The notes under the pieces were generated by a model. The model worked only from the letters and a program-made list of their open reading frames with translations, did no database searches and was not told where the DNA came from. Made by a program: the position numbers and the translations under genes. Positions 18,153 through 28,233 of a stretch of DNA of 64,000 nt are shown piece after piece. The stretch comes from Bacteroidales bacterium UBA4814 (GTDB lineage Bacteria > Bacteroidota > Bacteroidia > Bacteroidales > UBA7960). The DNA lies in the NCBI GenBank assembly GCA_002402465.1, contig DHFW01000054.1, positions 1-64,000 of the forward strand, written 5' to 3'. Position 1 is the stretch's first letter, and the number at the start of each line of letters is the position of its first letter.

Positions 18153-18183
18153 AAAAAAGGGGTACCAATCGGACCCCTTTTTT
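18153..18183. terminator. Bidirectional terminator between acyl-CoA dehydrogenase and clpC
   Basis: An 11-bp stem (A6-GGGGT at 18153-18163 with ACCCC-T6 at 18173-18183) and 9-base loop lie between two convergent genes. The A and T tracts let it work in both directions. Confidence 0.9.
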
Positions 18184-18201
18184 GTTTTAAAACATTTAGG
18201 T

Positions 18202-20766
18202 TTAATCTTCCTTCTTTTCAGTATCTGCGGGTTTCTTGGTTTCGGACTCCAGCTTGCGCGGCCCAATGTGAATTTCCTGGCTGTCTTTGTCGAAATCAAT
18301 AAAAATGATTTCGCCTTCTTTCACCCGGGCCTTGATGATCTCTTCGGCCAGCGGGTCTTCCAGATATTTCTGAATGGCACGTTTGAGCGGACGGGCCCCA
18401 AAGGCAGCATCCCAGCCCTTTTCGGCAATAAATTCCTTGGCTTCAAGCGAAAGTTCTACTTTGTAACCAAGGTCGTTGATACGCTTGTATAGCTTGGCAA
18501 GTTCAATGTCGATAATTTTGAAGATATGCTCTTTTTGGAGCGAATCAAAAATGACCACATCGTCCACACGATTGAGGAATTCAGGTGCAAAAGCTTTTTT
18601 CAGGGCATTTTCAATCACACTTTGTGCGTATTCACCCGAAGCCGCTTGCTTGGCTGAGGTACTGAAACCAACCCCCATGCCGAAATCTTTAAGCTGACGC
18701 GAGCCGATATTTGACGTCATAATGATAATAGTGTTCTTGAAGTCGATACGACGACCAAGGCTGTCGGTCAACTGCCCATCATCGAGCACCTGCAGCAAGA
18801 GGTGGAACACATCGGGGTGTGCCTTTTCGATTTCATCAAGTAACACCACAGAGTATGGCTTACGGCGAATCTTCTCGGTAAGCTGCCCGCCTTCTTCGTA
18901 GCCCACATATCCGGGAGGGGCGCCAATGAGGCGGCTCACGGCAAATTTCTCCATGTATTCGCTCATGTCGATGCGCACCAGGGCGTCGTCCGAGTCGAAC
19001 AGATGCTTCGACAGCACCTTGGCAAGGTGGGTTTTGCCCACACCGGTGGGGCCAAGGAAAATAAACGAGCCAATGGGTTTGTTGGGGTCTTTCAATCCGG
19101 CACGGTTGCGACGAATGCTTCGCACCACTTTGATAATGGCCTCATCCTGTCCTATCACGGAGCGGGCCAGGTCTTTCTCCATGCTGATCAGGCGTTCGCT
19201 TTCGTTCAGGGCGATGCGCTGAACCGGCACTCCGGTCATCATCGAAACCACCTCAGAAACGTTTTGCTCGGTAACCACCTCGCGATGCAGTTGCGACTCT
19301 TCCTCCCAGCGGCGCTTTTCCTGTTCGAGCTTTTCGCCAAGCTCGCGCTCCTGGTCGCGCAGCTTGGCCGCCAGTTCATATTTCTGACTCTTGATGGCGC
19401 GGGTTTTTTCTTCGCGAACCTCGTCGATGCGGCCTTCAATTTCAATGATATTCTCAGGAACCTTAATGTTGGTTATGTGTACCCGCGATCCGGCCTCGTC
19501 CAGGGCATCAATGGCCTTGTCGGGAAGGCAACGGTCGCTCACGTAACGGTCGGTAAGGTGCACGCAAGCCTTAATGGCCTCGTCGGAATAGGTAACCAGG
19601 TGGTGGTCTTCGTATTTCTGCTTGATGTTGTTCAGAATCTCGATGGTTTCTTCGGGCGAGGTGGGGTCGATGAGGATCTTCTGGAAGCGGCGTTCCAGGG
19701 CTCCGTCTTTTTCAATGTGCTGACGGTATTCGTCGAGGGTGGTGGCGCCAATGCACTGCAAATCACCGCGCGCCAGGGCGGGTTTGAACATATTGCTGGC
19801 ATCCAGCGAGCCTGATGCACCGCCGGCCCCCACAATGGTATGCAACTCGTCGATAAAGAGAATAACGTCAGGGTTTTTCTCCAGCTCGTTGAGCAGTGCT
19901 TTCATGCGCTCCTCAAACTGCCCGCGATACTTGGTGCCGGCCACCAGCGAAGCAATGTCGAGGGTAACCAGCCTTTTGTTGAAAAGGGCCCTTGACACTT
20001 TACGCTGCACAATGCGCAGGGCCAGACCCTCGGCAATGGCCGACTTACCCACGCCGGGCTCACCAATCAGTATGGGGTTGTTTTTTTTGCGGCGCGAAAG
20101 GATCTGGGCAATGCGCTCCAGCTCTTTTTCTCTTCCAACCACGGGGTCGAGGCGGTTTTCCTCGGCAGCACGGGTCAGGTCGCGGCCAAAATTGTCGAGC
20201 ACGGGGGTCTTCGACTTGTCAGAGATCTTCTTATAGGAGCTGCCAAAGCTGCTCTCGCCGGCATCATCGTCATCGCCTCCGGCAGAAAGATCTCCGCGAA
20301 TGTCGTGACGGGTTTCGCCCTCGGGGTTGCCGCCGCGCCAGTTGTTGATTTCCTCTTTAATCAGATCATAATCAACGCCTTGCTGGTTGAGGGTTTTGGT
20401 GGCCAGGTTGTCGGTGTCTTTCAGTATGCTCAGCAACAGGTGCTCGGTACCTATCATCTCACTGTTGAAAAGTTTTGCTTCCAGGTAGGTGATTTTCAAA
20501 ACCCTTTCTGCCTGTTTTATCAGCGGAATATTATCGAGGCTGCGGCTACGCGGCGAGGAGCCTTTGATTGTATTCTCAATGATGGTTTTCAACCTCAACA
20601 AATCAATTCCCAGATGAGATAATATCTTAACCGCCAAGCCTTCGCCTTCCCTGATAATGCCGAGAAGGAGATGTTCGATCCCTATGTAATCGTTGCCATT
20701 GCGGAGCGCCTCCTCGCGGCTGTAAGTGATCACATCTTTTACTCTTGGTGAAAATTTTGCTTCCAT
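18202..20766 (-). CDS. clpC: ATP-dependent Clp protease ATPase subunit ClpC
   Basis: A protein of 854 residues with the full class I Clp/Hsp100 layout: two N-terminal Clp repeats (EHLLLGIIREGEGLAVKIL; EHLLLSILKDTDNLA), AAA1 with Walker A GEPGVGKSA, a middle region with a UVR-like segment (RAIKSQKYELAAKLRDQE), and AAA2 with Walker A GPTGVGKTH and sensor region TSNIGSRQLKDFG. The UVR segment and length point to ClpC rather than ClpB or ClpA. It unfolds substrates and feeds them to ClpP; no clpP is present in this window. The acidic and lysine-rich C-terminus is ordinary. Confidence 0.92.
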   Translation of the reverse strand: MEAKFSPRVKDVITYSREEALRNGNDYIGIEHLLLGIIREGEGLAVKILSHLGIDLLRLKTIIENTIKGSSPRSRSLDNIPLIKQAERVLKITYLEAKLFNSEMIGTEHLLLSILKDTDNLATKTLNQQGVDYDLIKEEINNWRGGNPEGETRHDIRGDLSAGGDDDDAGESSFGSSYKKISDKSKTPVLDNFGRDLTRAAEENRLDPVVGREKELERIAQILSRRKKNNPILIGEPGVGKSAIAEGLALRIVQRKVSRALFNKRLVTLDIASLVAGTKYRGQFEERMKALLNELEKNPDVILFIDELHTIVGAGGASGSLDASNMFKPALARGDLQCIGATTLDEYRQHIEKDGALERRFQKILIDPTSPEETIEILNNIKQKYEDHHLVTYSDEAIKACVHLTDRYVSDRCLPDKAIDALDEAGSRVHITNIKVPENIIEIEGRIDEVREEKTRAIKSQKYELAAKLRDQERELGEKLEQEKRRWEEESQLHREVVTEQNVSEVVSMMTGVPVQRIALNESERLISMEKDLARSVIGQDEAIIKVVRSIRRNRAGLKDPNKPIGSFIFLGPTGVGKTHLAKVLSKHLFDSDDALVRIDMSEYMEKFAVSRLIGAPPGYVGYEEGGQLTEKIRRKPYSVVLLDEIEKAHPDVFHLLLQVLDDGQLTDSLGRRIDFKNTIIIMTSNIGSRQLKDFGMGVGFSTSAKQAASGEYAQSVIENALKKAFAPEFLNRVDDVVIFDSLQKEHIFKIIDIELAKLYKRINDLGYKVELSLEAKEFIAEKGWDAAFGARPLKRAIQKYLEDPLAEEIIKARVKEGEIIFIDFDKDSQEIHIGPRKLESETKKPADTEKKED

Positions 20767-20791
20767 TTAGTCTAAATAAATTTATGCCAAT

Positions 20792-20799
20792 CAAAATTA
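20792..20799 (-). promoter_or_regulatory. Promoter -7 element candidate for clpC
   Basis: On the minus strand the sequence is TAATTTTG, which fits TAnnTTTG, 26 bases before the clpC start. A well-spaced -33 element is not obvious. Confidence 0.35.
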
Positions 20800-20977
20800 A
20801 GTACAATATTAATCAATTCATTAATTACCTTCCGGATTTATTAACAATAATTAACTGGAATTGTTAGAAACACTGCTGATTTTATTATGATTTTAGCAAG
20901 GTAAAGTGCTTTAAAAAGTGTATTTTCGTAGCTTGTAATCCTCACAGAAAAAATTTTGTAAAACACTATTAATCAAT

Positions 20978-23494
20978 ATGTCTGGCGAAAAGATAATAAA
21001 AGTTGACATTGAGGAACAAATGAAGACAGCATATATAGATTATGCCATGTCGGTTATTGTTTCCAGGGCCTTGCCGGATGTGCGCGATGGCTTGAAGCCT
21101 GTTCACCGTCGTGTACTCTTCGGAATGAACGAATTGGGCACGCTGAGCAACCGTCCGTATAAAAAATCGGCCAGGATAGTAGGGGAGGTGCTGGGTAAGT
21201 ATCACCCACACGGCGACTCCTCCGTTTATGATGCCATGGTGCGTATGGCCCAGGAATGGTCGTTGCGCTATCCGTTGGTAGACGGGCAGGGCAACTTTGG
21301 CAGCATCGACGGCGACAGCCCCGCGGCCATGCGTTATACCGAAGCCCGCCTGCGCAAAATTGCCGAAGAACTCTTGGTCGACATAGAGAAGGAAACCGTT
21401 GATTTTCAGAATAACTTTGACGATACTCTGCAAGAACCAGTGGTGCTGCCTGCCCGTATTCCCAACCTCCTGGTGAATGGTTCCTCGGGTATTGCCGTGG
21501 GCATGGCTACCAATATGCCCCCCCACAACCTTTCAGAGGTAGTCGATGGCATTATTGCCTATATCGACAACAACGATATTACCATTGAAGAACTCATGAA
21601 GTTCATCAAAGGACCGGATTTTCCCACTGGTGGCCTGATTTACGGTTATGAAGGGGTGAGGGAAGCCTGCATGACCGGTCGCGGAAGGGTGGTAATGCGT
21701 GGCGAAGCTACCTTCGAAGCCAGCGACACCGGCAAGGAATCTATAATTGTGACTTCCATTCCTTACCAGGTAAACAAGGCTGAGATGATCAAGAAAACGG
21801 CCGACCTGGTAAATGACAAGAAAATTGAAGGGATTACCGATATTCGCGATGAGTCTGACCGCAAAGGTTTGCGTATAGTTTACGAACTGCGCAAGGATGC
21901 CATTCCCAACGTGGTGCTCAACCTTCTTTACCAGCATACGGGGCTGCAAACGGCTTTTAACGTCAACAACATTGCGCTGGTAAATGGTCGCCCCGAGGTG
22001 CTCAACCTCAAAGACCTCATTTACCACTATGTGGAACACCGCCACGACGTAGTGACACGCCGCACCCAATTCGAGTTGCGTGAAGCAGAGAAGCGGGCTC
22101 ACATTCTCGAAGGCTTGCTCATTGCCCTTGACAACCTCGATGAGGTCATTTCACTCATCCGCGCTTCGCAAACACCCGAAGAAGCCAGAAACGGGCTTAT
22201 AGAGAAGTTCAACCTTTCGGAGGTTCAGGCTCGTGCCATTCTCGATATGCGCCTGCAGCGCCTTACCGGGCTGGAGCGCCATAAAATAAAGGAAGAGTAT
22301 GATGAGATACTGAAAAAGATTGACTATTATAAGTCGGTGCTGGCTGATGTGAGTCTGCGTATGGGAATTATCAAAGACGAACTCCTTGAAGTGAAAGAGA
22401 AATATGGAGACAAGGCCCGCACCGAAATAGAATACACCGCCAACGATTTCCGCATTGAAGATACCATTGCCGACGAAAGCGTAGTAATTACCATTTCGCA
22501 CTTGGGTTACATAAAAAGGACCCCCCTGAGCGAGTTCCGCACCCAAAGCAGGGGAGGGCGGGGCAGCAAAGGCTCCTCCACGCGCGACGAAGACTTCGTG
22601 GAGCATCTCTTTACAGCTACCAACCACAACTACCTTCTGTTTTTTACCGAACAGGGCAAGTGTTTTTGGATGAGGGTGTTCGAAATTCCTGAAGGCGCCA
22701 AAGCAAGCAAAGGCCGCGCCATTCAAAACCTGATCAATATCCCGGCCGATGATAAAATCAAGGCAGTGGTAAATATTAAGGATCTGACAGATGAGGAATA
22801 TATTAACAATAACTACATAATTCTTTGCACCAAAAAGGGTATCATTAAAAAGACCAGCGTGGAGGCTTACAGCCGTCCCAGGGCCAATGGTATCAATGCC
22901 ATCAATATTCGCGAGGGCGACGAACTGATCGGAGCCAGTCTTACCAACGGTAAGAACCAGGTGCTGATCGGTTTGCGCAGCGGAAAAGCCATTCGTTTCA
23001 ATGAGGAGCACGTGAGGCCAATGGGTCGAAATGCCGCTGGTGTTAAGGGGATTACTCTTGCTGATGAGAAGGATGAAGTTATTGGCATGGTATGTGTTGA
23101 GGATACGCAGAGCAGCATACTCGTGGTTTCGGAGAAAGGCTACGGCAAACGCTCGCCAGTGGAAGAGTACCGCATTACCAACCGCGGAGGAAAAGGAGTG
23201 AAGTCGCTCAACATTACCGAAAAAACAGGCGCCATGATCTCGATGGTCAATGTTACTGAAGCCGATGATCTTATGATCATCAACAAATCAGGAATCACGA
23301 TCAGACTTTCGGTAGGAACGCTTCGCGATATGGGAAGAGCCACGCAGGGCGTAAGGCTTATCACGCTGAAAAACGACGACGAAATCGCTGCAGTTACCAA
23401 AGTGCTCGAGTCTGCATTTAACGGTGATGACCTTGATAATGGCGAAGAATTGCCAGATGACACAGTATCCGACCAGGCTGAGCATCAGGAGTAA
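20978..23494 (+). CDS. gyrA: DNA gyrase subunit A
   Basis: A protein of 838 residues. The breakage-reunion domain has the catalytic tyrosine at residue 120 (AAMRYTEARL). The quinolone region reads GKYHPHGDSSVYDAM, with Ser81 and Asp85 at the positions of E. coli Ser83 and Asp87, so no classical resistance change is present. The C-terminal beta-pinwheel holds the GyrA box-like QSRGGRGSKGSS. The acidic C-terminal tail is usual for the phylum. With GyrB it introduces negative supercoils. The gene is divergent from clpC and followed by a TPR gene. Confidence 0.95.
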   Translation: MSGEKIIKVDIEEQMKTAYIDYAMSVIVSRALPDVRDGLKPVHRRVLFGMNELGTLSNRPYKKSARIVGEVLGKYHPHGDSSVYDAMVRMAQEWSLRYPLVDGQGNFGSIDGDSPAAMRYTEARLRKIAEELLVDIEKETVDFQNNFDDTLQEPVVLPARIPNLLVNGSSGIAVGMATNMPPHNLSEVVDGIIAYIDNNDITIEELMKFIKGPDFPTGGLIYGYEGVREACMTGRGRVVMRGEATFEASDTGKESIIVTSIPYQVNKAEMIKKTADLVNDKKIEGITDIRDESDRKGLRIVYELRKDAIPNVVLNLLYQHTGLQTAFNVNNIALVNGRPEVLNLKDLIYHYVEHRHDVVTRRTQFELREAEKRAHILEGLLIALDNLDEVISLIRASQTPEEARNGLIEKFNLSEVQARAILDMRLQRLTGLERHKIKEEYDEILKKIDYYKSVLADVSLRMGIIKDELLEVKEKYGDKARTEIEYTANDFRIEDTIADESVVITISHLGYIKRTPLSEFRTQSRGGRGSKGSSTRDEDFVEHLFTATNHNYLLFFTEQGKCFWMRVFEIPEGAKASKGRAIQNLINIPADDKIKAVVNIKDLTDEEYINNNYIILCTKKGIIKKTSVEAYSRPRANGINAINIREGDELIGASLTNGKNQVLIGLRSGKAIRFNEEHVRPMGRNAAGVKGITLADEKDEVIGMVCVEDTQSSILVVSEKGYGKRSPVEEYRITNRGGKGVKSLNITEKTGAMISMVNVTEADDLMIINKSGITIRLSVGTLRDMGRATQGVRLITLKNDDEIAAVTKVLESAFNGDDLDNGEELPDDTVSDQAEHQE

Positions 23495-23505
23495 AATTCC
23501 GGCTT

Positions 23506-23538
23506 ACATTATTTCATTTTAAAATAATGTTACATTTG
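23506..23538 (+). promoter_or_regulatory. Promoter of the TPR gene with overlapping inverted repeat
   Basis: The -7 element TACATTTG lies at 23531-23538, 48 bases before the chosen start. Directly upstream is a 9-bp inverted repeat (23506-23514 with 23522-23530, 7-base spacer) that covers the expected -33 site. It could act as an operator or as a weak AT-rich terminator of gyrA. Confidence 0.45.
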
Positions 23539-23585
23539 TAAATAATTAATAAGTTCACCCAAACAAAAACCAAAAAATGATTCCA

Positions 23586-24812
23586 ATGAAACGGACAATT
23601 TTTATTGTAATATTTTGCTTATTTGCAGCCACTTTTGCACAGGCGCAAACCCGTGACGTTCGCCGTGCCAATACCCAGCTCAACAGGGGTAATATTGCAA
23701 ATGCGAAGGAAATGATCGATGCTGCCATGCAGGATCCATCGGCATTGAACGATGCCAGCACACACATTACCCGTGCGAAGATTTACATGGAAATTTTTGC
23801 AAGCCAGGATCCTGAAGTGAAGGCGCTTCACGACAAACCCCTGGAAGTGGCCTACGAGGCTCTGAAAACTGCCCAGGAAAAAGATACTGACAATTCCAAC
23901 CTGATCGAAATTCAGCAAATCTTGCTGGTAATGTCTGAGCTGACTTTCAACGATGCCGTAGAATCCTTTAATGCAGGCGACTATGGTTCAGCCAGCAGGG
24001 CTTTCCGCAGATCATTCACCCTGGCCGAATCCTTTGGTTCCATTGATACTACCACGCTATATAATGCCGCCCTTGCAGCCGAAATGGCCCGTGAACTTGG
24101 CCCGGCTGAAGAAATGTATCTCAAGTTGATTGAAATGGAATACGACCAGCCTTATATTTTTTCTTCCATGACTAATATATTGATGGCTAAAGGGGACACT
24201 GTGGCTGCCACTTCCATGATCAAAAAGGGACGCCAGCGCTATCCCGACGATCTGAACCTGATCTTCTCGGAAGCCAACATATACATCTTTACCGGGCAGG
24301 TTGAAGAAGCCCGCGAAATCCTGAACCTGGCCATTGAAAAGGATCCTGAGAACCCGAATTTGTATTTTGCTTTTGCTGCAAACTACGACCGTATGGCCCA
24401 AGATACCACCTATACCCTGGAAGACAGGCAGTTTGCCTTTAGGGAGGCGGAAAAATCATACAAAAAATCCATTGAACTCAATCCCGATTACTTTGATGCC
24501 ATTTACAACCTTGGCGTGCTGTACTTTAATGAAGGAATCAGGATTTTTGAAGAAGCGGACGCCAAACTGAGGGCTAATCCAACCTCAGCTGCTTTCAGGC
24601 AGTATGAGCTGGACGAAAAGCGCTTCCAGGAAAAATGGCTCCAGGCGCAACCTTACCTTGAAACTGCCATGGAAATGCTGGGCGATGATGAAACTAACCT
24701 CGAAGTGGTGGTGGTTTCGCTTATGCAGCTGTATGCCAGAACTGATCAGCCCGAGAAACTTGAGATGATGCAGGAGCTGTATCACGAAAAATTTGCACCT
24801 ATCGAAGAATAG
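23586..24812 (+). CDS. Secreted TPR protein
   Basis: From MKRTIFIV the protein has 408 residues; an ATG nine bases upstream is also possible. A signal peptide (FIVIFCLFAATFAQAQ) is followed by tetratricopeptide-like repeats, clearest in residues 110-330 (FNAGDYGSASRAFRRSFTLA, FTGQVEEAREILNLAIEKDP, YKKSIELNPDYFDAIYNLGV). It is probably a periplasmic scaffold. Placement just after gyrA is seen in other Bacteroidota. The function is not established. Confidence 0.8.
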   Translation: MKRTIFIVIFCLFAATFAQAQTRDVRRANTQLNRGNIANAKEMIDAAMQDPSALNDASTHITRAKIYMEIFASQDPEVKALHDKPLEVAYEALKTAQEKDTDNSNLIEIQQILLVMSELTFNDAVESFNAGDYGSASRAFRRSFTLAESFGSIDTTTLYNAALAAEMARELGPAEEMYLKLIEMEYDQPYIFSSMTNILMAKGDTVAATSMIKKGRQRYPDDLNLIFSEANIYIFTGQVEEAREILNLAIEKDPENPNLYFAFAANYDRMAQDTTYTLEDRQFAFREAEKSYKKSIELNPDYFDAIYNLGVLYFNEGIRIFEEADAKLRANPTSAAFRQYELDEKRFQEKWLQAQPYLETAMEMLGDDETNLEVVVVSLMQLYARTDQPEKLEMMQELYHEKFAPIEE

Positions 24813-24854
24813 GGCAGTTGATAATTTAATCTTATCCTTAATAACAGGGGATAT

Positions 24855-24889
24855 AAAAGCAGGGAGTCGTAAACTGACTCCCTGCTTTT
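24855..24889 (+). terminator. Rho-independent terminator after the TPR gene
   Basis: A perfect 14-bp stem (24855-24868 with 24876-24889) around a 7-base loop, ending in a T5 run. It closes the gyrA-TPR region. Confidence 0.92.
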
Positions 24890-25008
24890 TACCTTGTCTA
24901 TTTAACATAATATTAATTATAGGACAAATATTACCCGAAAAAAAACAAGGTATTGGCTGCTTTTTGGTCAACTGTAAATGTGGCCCGAATTGCAGGGAGA
25001 GAATGGAA

Positions 25009-25731
25009 TTACGGGTGAGCTACAAAATAATACTCTTTTGCGCTTTGATATATATCCAGAAATTCTTCCTTTGTAAGCGAAGGTTTTTTTTTAATGAAAT
25101 TTTTTAATAAGGAAATCTTGCATTGCATTTCAACATTCAGGAAAGAAAACAACTCCTCGGGTTGCACGCCGTAAAATTCGCTGGCACCCAGTCCGCTCTC
25201 AAAAACGATGACCGGCTTATGGTTTTTAATAATTCTTCTGGCCCCTTTTAGCACGTCAAACTCTCCTCCTTCTACATCTATCTTAATGAAATGTATTGCT
25301 AGTGTTTCGGGAATTATGTCGTCAAGGCGCATAATTTCCACTTCAATTTCTTCAATTTCAGGATTTTTAATGTTGTATTTTCTTTCCTTGAGGCCACTGT
25401 ATGCCGGGGCGTTTTTAACGTACTGAAAACCAGACTTCCCCAGGTTTTCCGAGAGTGCATATGGCAATATACTAACCCTGCCGTTAAAGCGATCTTTCAG
25501 GCGGTCAAAATAAGGAGGAATAGGCTCAAAGGCATAATGGTAGCCTTGGGGTGCGAGTTTAACCATACGGCTAAGGACTTCGCCCTTGTGGCAACCAATG
25601 TCGATGCAGTTGGAGTCGGATTGAATGCTGAGTTCCATGATGCGCCAGGTAAGCCGGTCGTACTGCATATTTCGTGTCAAATCAATATGCATGTGCGATA
25701 AACCTTTTTTAACCAGTGTTTTCAACTCCAT
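25009..25731 (-). CDS. FkbM family methyltransferase
   Basis: A protein of 240 residues. The SAM-binding motif I is NCIDIGCHKGEVLSRM (residues about 41-56), and later segments (HYAFEPIPPYFDRL, IHFIKIDVEGGEFDVLKGA) are the FkbM hallmark, with the acidic DVEG loop. FkbM enzymes O-methylate sugars or small molecules; the substrate here is unknown. It stands alone on the minus strand, without glycosyltransferase neighbours, so it does not sit in a visible polysaccharide cluster. Confidence 0.85.
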   Translation of the reverse strand: MELKTLVKKGLSHMHIDLTRNMQYDRLTWRIMELSIQSDSNCIDIGCHKGEVLSRMVKLAPQGYHYAFEPIPPYFDRLKDRFNGRVSILPYALSENLGKSGFQYVKNAPAYSGLKERKYNIKNPEIEEIEVEIMRLDDIIPETLAIHFIKIDVEGGEFDVLKGARRIIKNHKPVIVFESGLGASEFYGVQPEELFSFLNVEMQCKISLLKNFIKKKPSLTKEEFLDIYQSAKEYYFVAHP

Positions 25732-25851
25732 TTAACTTACCTTTCTGCTTCACGGCTGCATCTACGGCAGGCACCCGCTAAAATGAGGATGCAAACTTAG
25801 CCATTCATTTTCTTTTTCGAAAGAATTAATCCGGTAATTTCAACCCGCCAA

Positions 25852-26934
25852 TCAGGGAACTCGGTAAATAATGGCGTTAATGTTCATTCCGGCACCCACA
25901 GAAGCCATCAAATAATGGTCTCCGCTGTCAAGGCGGTGGTTCTCCAGCTTTTCGGCCTTGATCAGGTCGAGCAGCACCGGAAGCGTAGCTACTGAGTTGT
26001 TTCCCAGTCTGGAGATGGTCATCGGCATCAGAAATTCAGGGGTTTCGCGGATGCCAAAAAGCCGAAGTATTTTTTGCATGATAACATGATCCATCTTGCC
26101 GTTGGCCTGATGGATCAGCACCTTACGAATATCTGTAATACCCACTCCGGCTTTCTCAATACAAGCCTTTACCAGTGGTGGCACCGTGCTAATGGCGTAT
26201 TCATAAACCCTGCGGCCATTCATTTTAAGGAAGATATCATCTTTTGGATAATCGGGATTGTAGGATTTCTCCATCCAAAGCAAGTTATAATGCTCAAGGG
26301 TATCGCTGCGGGTTTTGTGGGAAAGAATTCCAACGGGTTCTTCACTTTCAACTCCCTCAAGGATGACAGCTCCTGCCCCATCGGAATAAATCATACTGTC
26401 GATGTCGTGCGGATCGCATACGCGCGAAAGGGTTTCAGCGCCAATAACAAGTGCCCTTTTGGAGTCACCAGATTTAATGAAATAGTCTGCATGAATCAAT
26501 CCCTGCAACCAGCCGGGGCACCCAAAAGGCAAATCGTAAGCAACGGTATCGGGGTTTTTAATTCCTAGTTTGTGCTTAACACGTGCGGCAATGCTGGGTA
26601 CTATATCTGTTTTGTGGTCTCCGGCATACACATCGCCAAAATTGTGGGCAACTATGATATAATCCAGCTCTTCGGGATTGATGCCTGAGTTTTCGATGGC
26701 TTTGAGTGCCGAAAAATAACCGAGATCAGAGGTGTTATGCTGATCCTCAACATAGCGGCGCTCCTCAATTTCGGTAATCTCCATAAACTTGGCAATGATT
26801 TCCTCGTTGGGCTTGTCGATGGGCTTACCGTTTTTATCAAAAAACTTGTTTTTCAGAAAAAAGTCGTTTTTAATTACTTTGTCGGGTATATAGCTTCCGG
26901 TTCCTTTTATAACCGTGTAAATTCTTTTGTCCAT
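25852..26934 (-). CDS. 3-oxoacyl-[ACP] synthase III family protein
   Basis: A thiolase-fold protein of 360 residues. The FabH-type catalytic triad is visible: Cys139 (PFGCPGWLQG), His275 (LIHQANGKM) and Asn312 (LGNNSVAT). FabH condenses acetyl-CoA with malonyl-ACP; this protein is longer than housekeeping FabH (about 320-330) and has an insert near residues 25-45 (FFDKNGKPIDKPN), so it may be a specialised paralogue for branched or unusual primers. It is not in a fatty-acid cluster. Naming it fabH would go beyond the evidence. Confidence 0.85.
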   Translation of the reverse strand: MDKRIYTVIKGTGSYIPDKVIKNDFFLKNKFFDKNGKPIDKPNEEIIAKFMEITEIEERRYVEDQHNTSDLGYFSALKAIENSGINPEELDYIIVAHNFGDVYAGDHKTDIVPSIAARVKHKLGIKNPDTVAYDLPFGCPGWLQGLIHADYFIKSGDSKRALVIGAETLSRVCDPHDIDSMIYSDGAGAVILEGVESEEPVGILSHKTRSDTLEHYNLLWMEKSYNPDYPKDDIFLKMNGRRVYEYAISTVPPLVKACIEKAGVGITDIRKVLIHQANGKMDHVIMQKILRLFGIRETPEFLMPMTISRLGNNSVATLPVLLDLIKAEKLENHRLDSGDHYLMASVGAGMNINAIIYRVP

Positions 26935-27076
26935 ACTGATGTTCTTAGAGAAAATTTTGAGCGTGTAAAGGTAAGCAAAAGGTTTTAGCTAAAGGGTAAA
27001 ATTAAATTATTGTTTTAAAAAAGAAGCGCAACTTCCAGTATAAGCAGTTGCGCTTCAGTGTTTTAAGTAAAAGACC

Positions 27077-27820
27077 TTAGATGGCACCCACTGCCCCGCC
27101 CGAAGAGGTTTTCAGGTTTCTAATGGTGGGCCTTCCGCCGTAATTCACTACAGCACCGCTGCTGGCGTCGACCGATATTTCGTTGTTTACAAACACATGG
27201 TTTACTGATCCCGAGGAGGTTTTAATGCTGGCGTTTTCTGCTTGCAAATCGCTGGCCATTACTCCCGAGCCACTGCTGCTGTCAATAAAAAGTTCACGCA
27301 CTTTGCCGGCCAGTTTGGCCCTGGCACCCGAACTGGCTTCAACAATGAGTTCTTCAAAGTTGAGTTCGAGTTCGCTTATGGCACCTGAGCTGATTATATG
27401 TTTCAGGGTATGCCCCACGATGGTGTTGAGTGAATAAACGCTGGCTCCGGCCGATAACTTCAATGCTTCGAGGGTTACAAAGGCCACCTTTACGTTCAAT
27501 GCGTTGTAGTTAATCACTCTTTCTTTCATGCGAATGGTCAGCACCTGGTCGTTTACTTCTGTCACGATCAGTTCCATCAGGTTGTCGTCGGCCTCAATGG
27601 TCAGACCGAAATCATCGCCCTGCAGCAATTCCACTTTCATCGGGCCTGAGGCTTCGATGGCATTGAAGCTTGATATCTGACGATTTTCGCTCACCACATT
27701 CATGCTTCCTTCGGTCAGGGGCCTGAAGTTTACATTTAGCCTTACAATAACCATCAGAATCGTGCTAACTGCAAGAATCGCAATCAGGGTGGCAAGCAGT
27801 ATTTTGTTTGTTGTCTTCAT
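27077..27820 (-). CDS. DUF2807 (GIN-domain) surface protein
   Basis: A protein of 247 residues with an N-terminal membrane anchor or signal (ILLATLIAILAVSTILMVIV) and a right-handed beta-helix rich in SSG turns (IDSSSGSGVMA, KTSSGSVNHVF, VDASSGAVVNYGG). These repeats and the opening FNAIEASGPMKVEL match DUF2807, the putative auto-transporter adhesin head (GIN domain). The gene follows the GntR regulator by 39 bases and is likely the last gene of the ABC exporter operon. This linkage suggests an envelope-stress output, but the function is not known. Confidence 0.85.
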   Translation of the reverse strand: MKTTNKILLATLIAILAVSTILMVIVRLNVNFRPLTEGSMNVVSENRQISSFNAIEASGPMKVELLQGDDFGLTIEADDNLMELIVTEVNDQVLTIRMKERVINYNALNVKVAFVTLEALKLSAGASVYSLNTIVGHTLKHIISSGAISELELNFEELIVEASSGARAKLAGKVRELFIDSSSGSGVMASDLQAENASIKTSSGSVNHVFVNNEISVDASSGAVVNYGGRPTIRNLKTSSGGAVGAI

Positions 27821-27859
27821 CTTTGTTCGATTTTTTGGGGGTTAAAAAAACCTCCTGTT

Positions 27860-28231
27860 TTAATTGTGGCTTCTTAATTTGTAGGTATGATAAAACTTTT
27901 CCAGGTCTTTAAAATCCATGCGGAGCATATCGAGGGTGCGAAACATTTGCGGCAATTCTTCCTGAATAAACTGTTCTTTTTTCAGCTCCAGGGTCTTTTC
28001 ATACCCATTTTCGGCCACGAAATAACCAATGCCGCGCTTGTTGTAAATGATGCCCTTTTCTTGCAGGTAGCTGAAGGTACGCATGGCCGTGTTGGGGTTC
28101 ACCTCCACCTGTACAGCGATTTCGCGAATGGAAGGGATCTTCTCTCCTTCCTGCCATTTCTTCAGCAAAATGTTCTCGCAGAAGTAATCTGCAATCTGCA
28201 GATATATCGCTTGGTTTTCGTTGAAGTCCAT
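27860..28231 (-). CDS. GntR family regulator, YtrA type
   Basis: A protein of 123 residues. The N-terminal winged helix is typical of GntR (QIADYFCENILLKKWQEGEK, IPSIREIAVQVEVNPNTAMR, YLQEKGIIYNKRGIGYFV). The C-terminal part is only about 45 residues, which is the YtrA subfamily layout. YtrA regulators commonly repress neighbouring ABC transporter genes. It starts 2 bases past the ABC permease stop, so the regulator is in the same operon. The inverted repeat at 29864-29887 upstream of the operon is a plausible operator. Confidence 0.88.
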   Translation of the reverse strand: MDFNENQAIYLQIADYFCENILLKKWQEGEKIPSIREIAVQVEVNPNTAMRTFSYLQEKGIIYNKRGIGYFVAENGYEKTLELKKEQFIQEELPQMFRTLDMLRMDFKDLEKFYHTYKLRSHN

Positions 28232-28233
28232 AG

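Noticed and set aside
19003..19815. Long plus-strand open frame (270 codons) inside clpC
   Set aside because: It is antisense to a well-conserved AAA+ gene, has no recognisable domain, and long antisense frames are common opposite such GC-biased coding regions.
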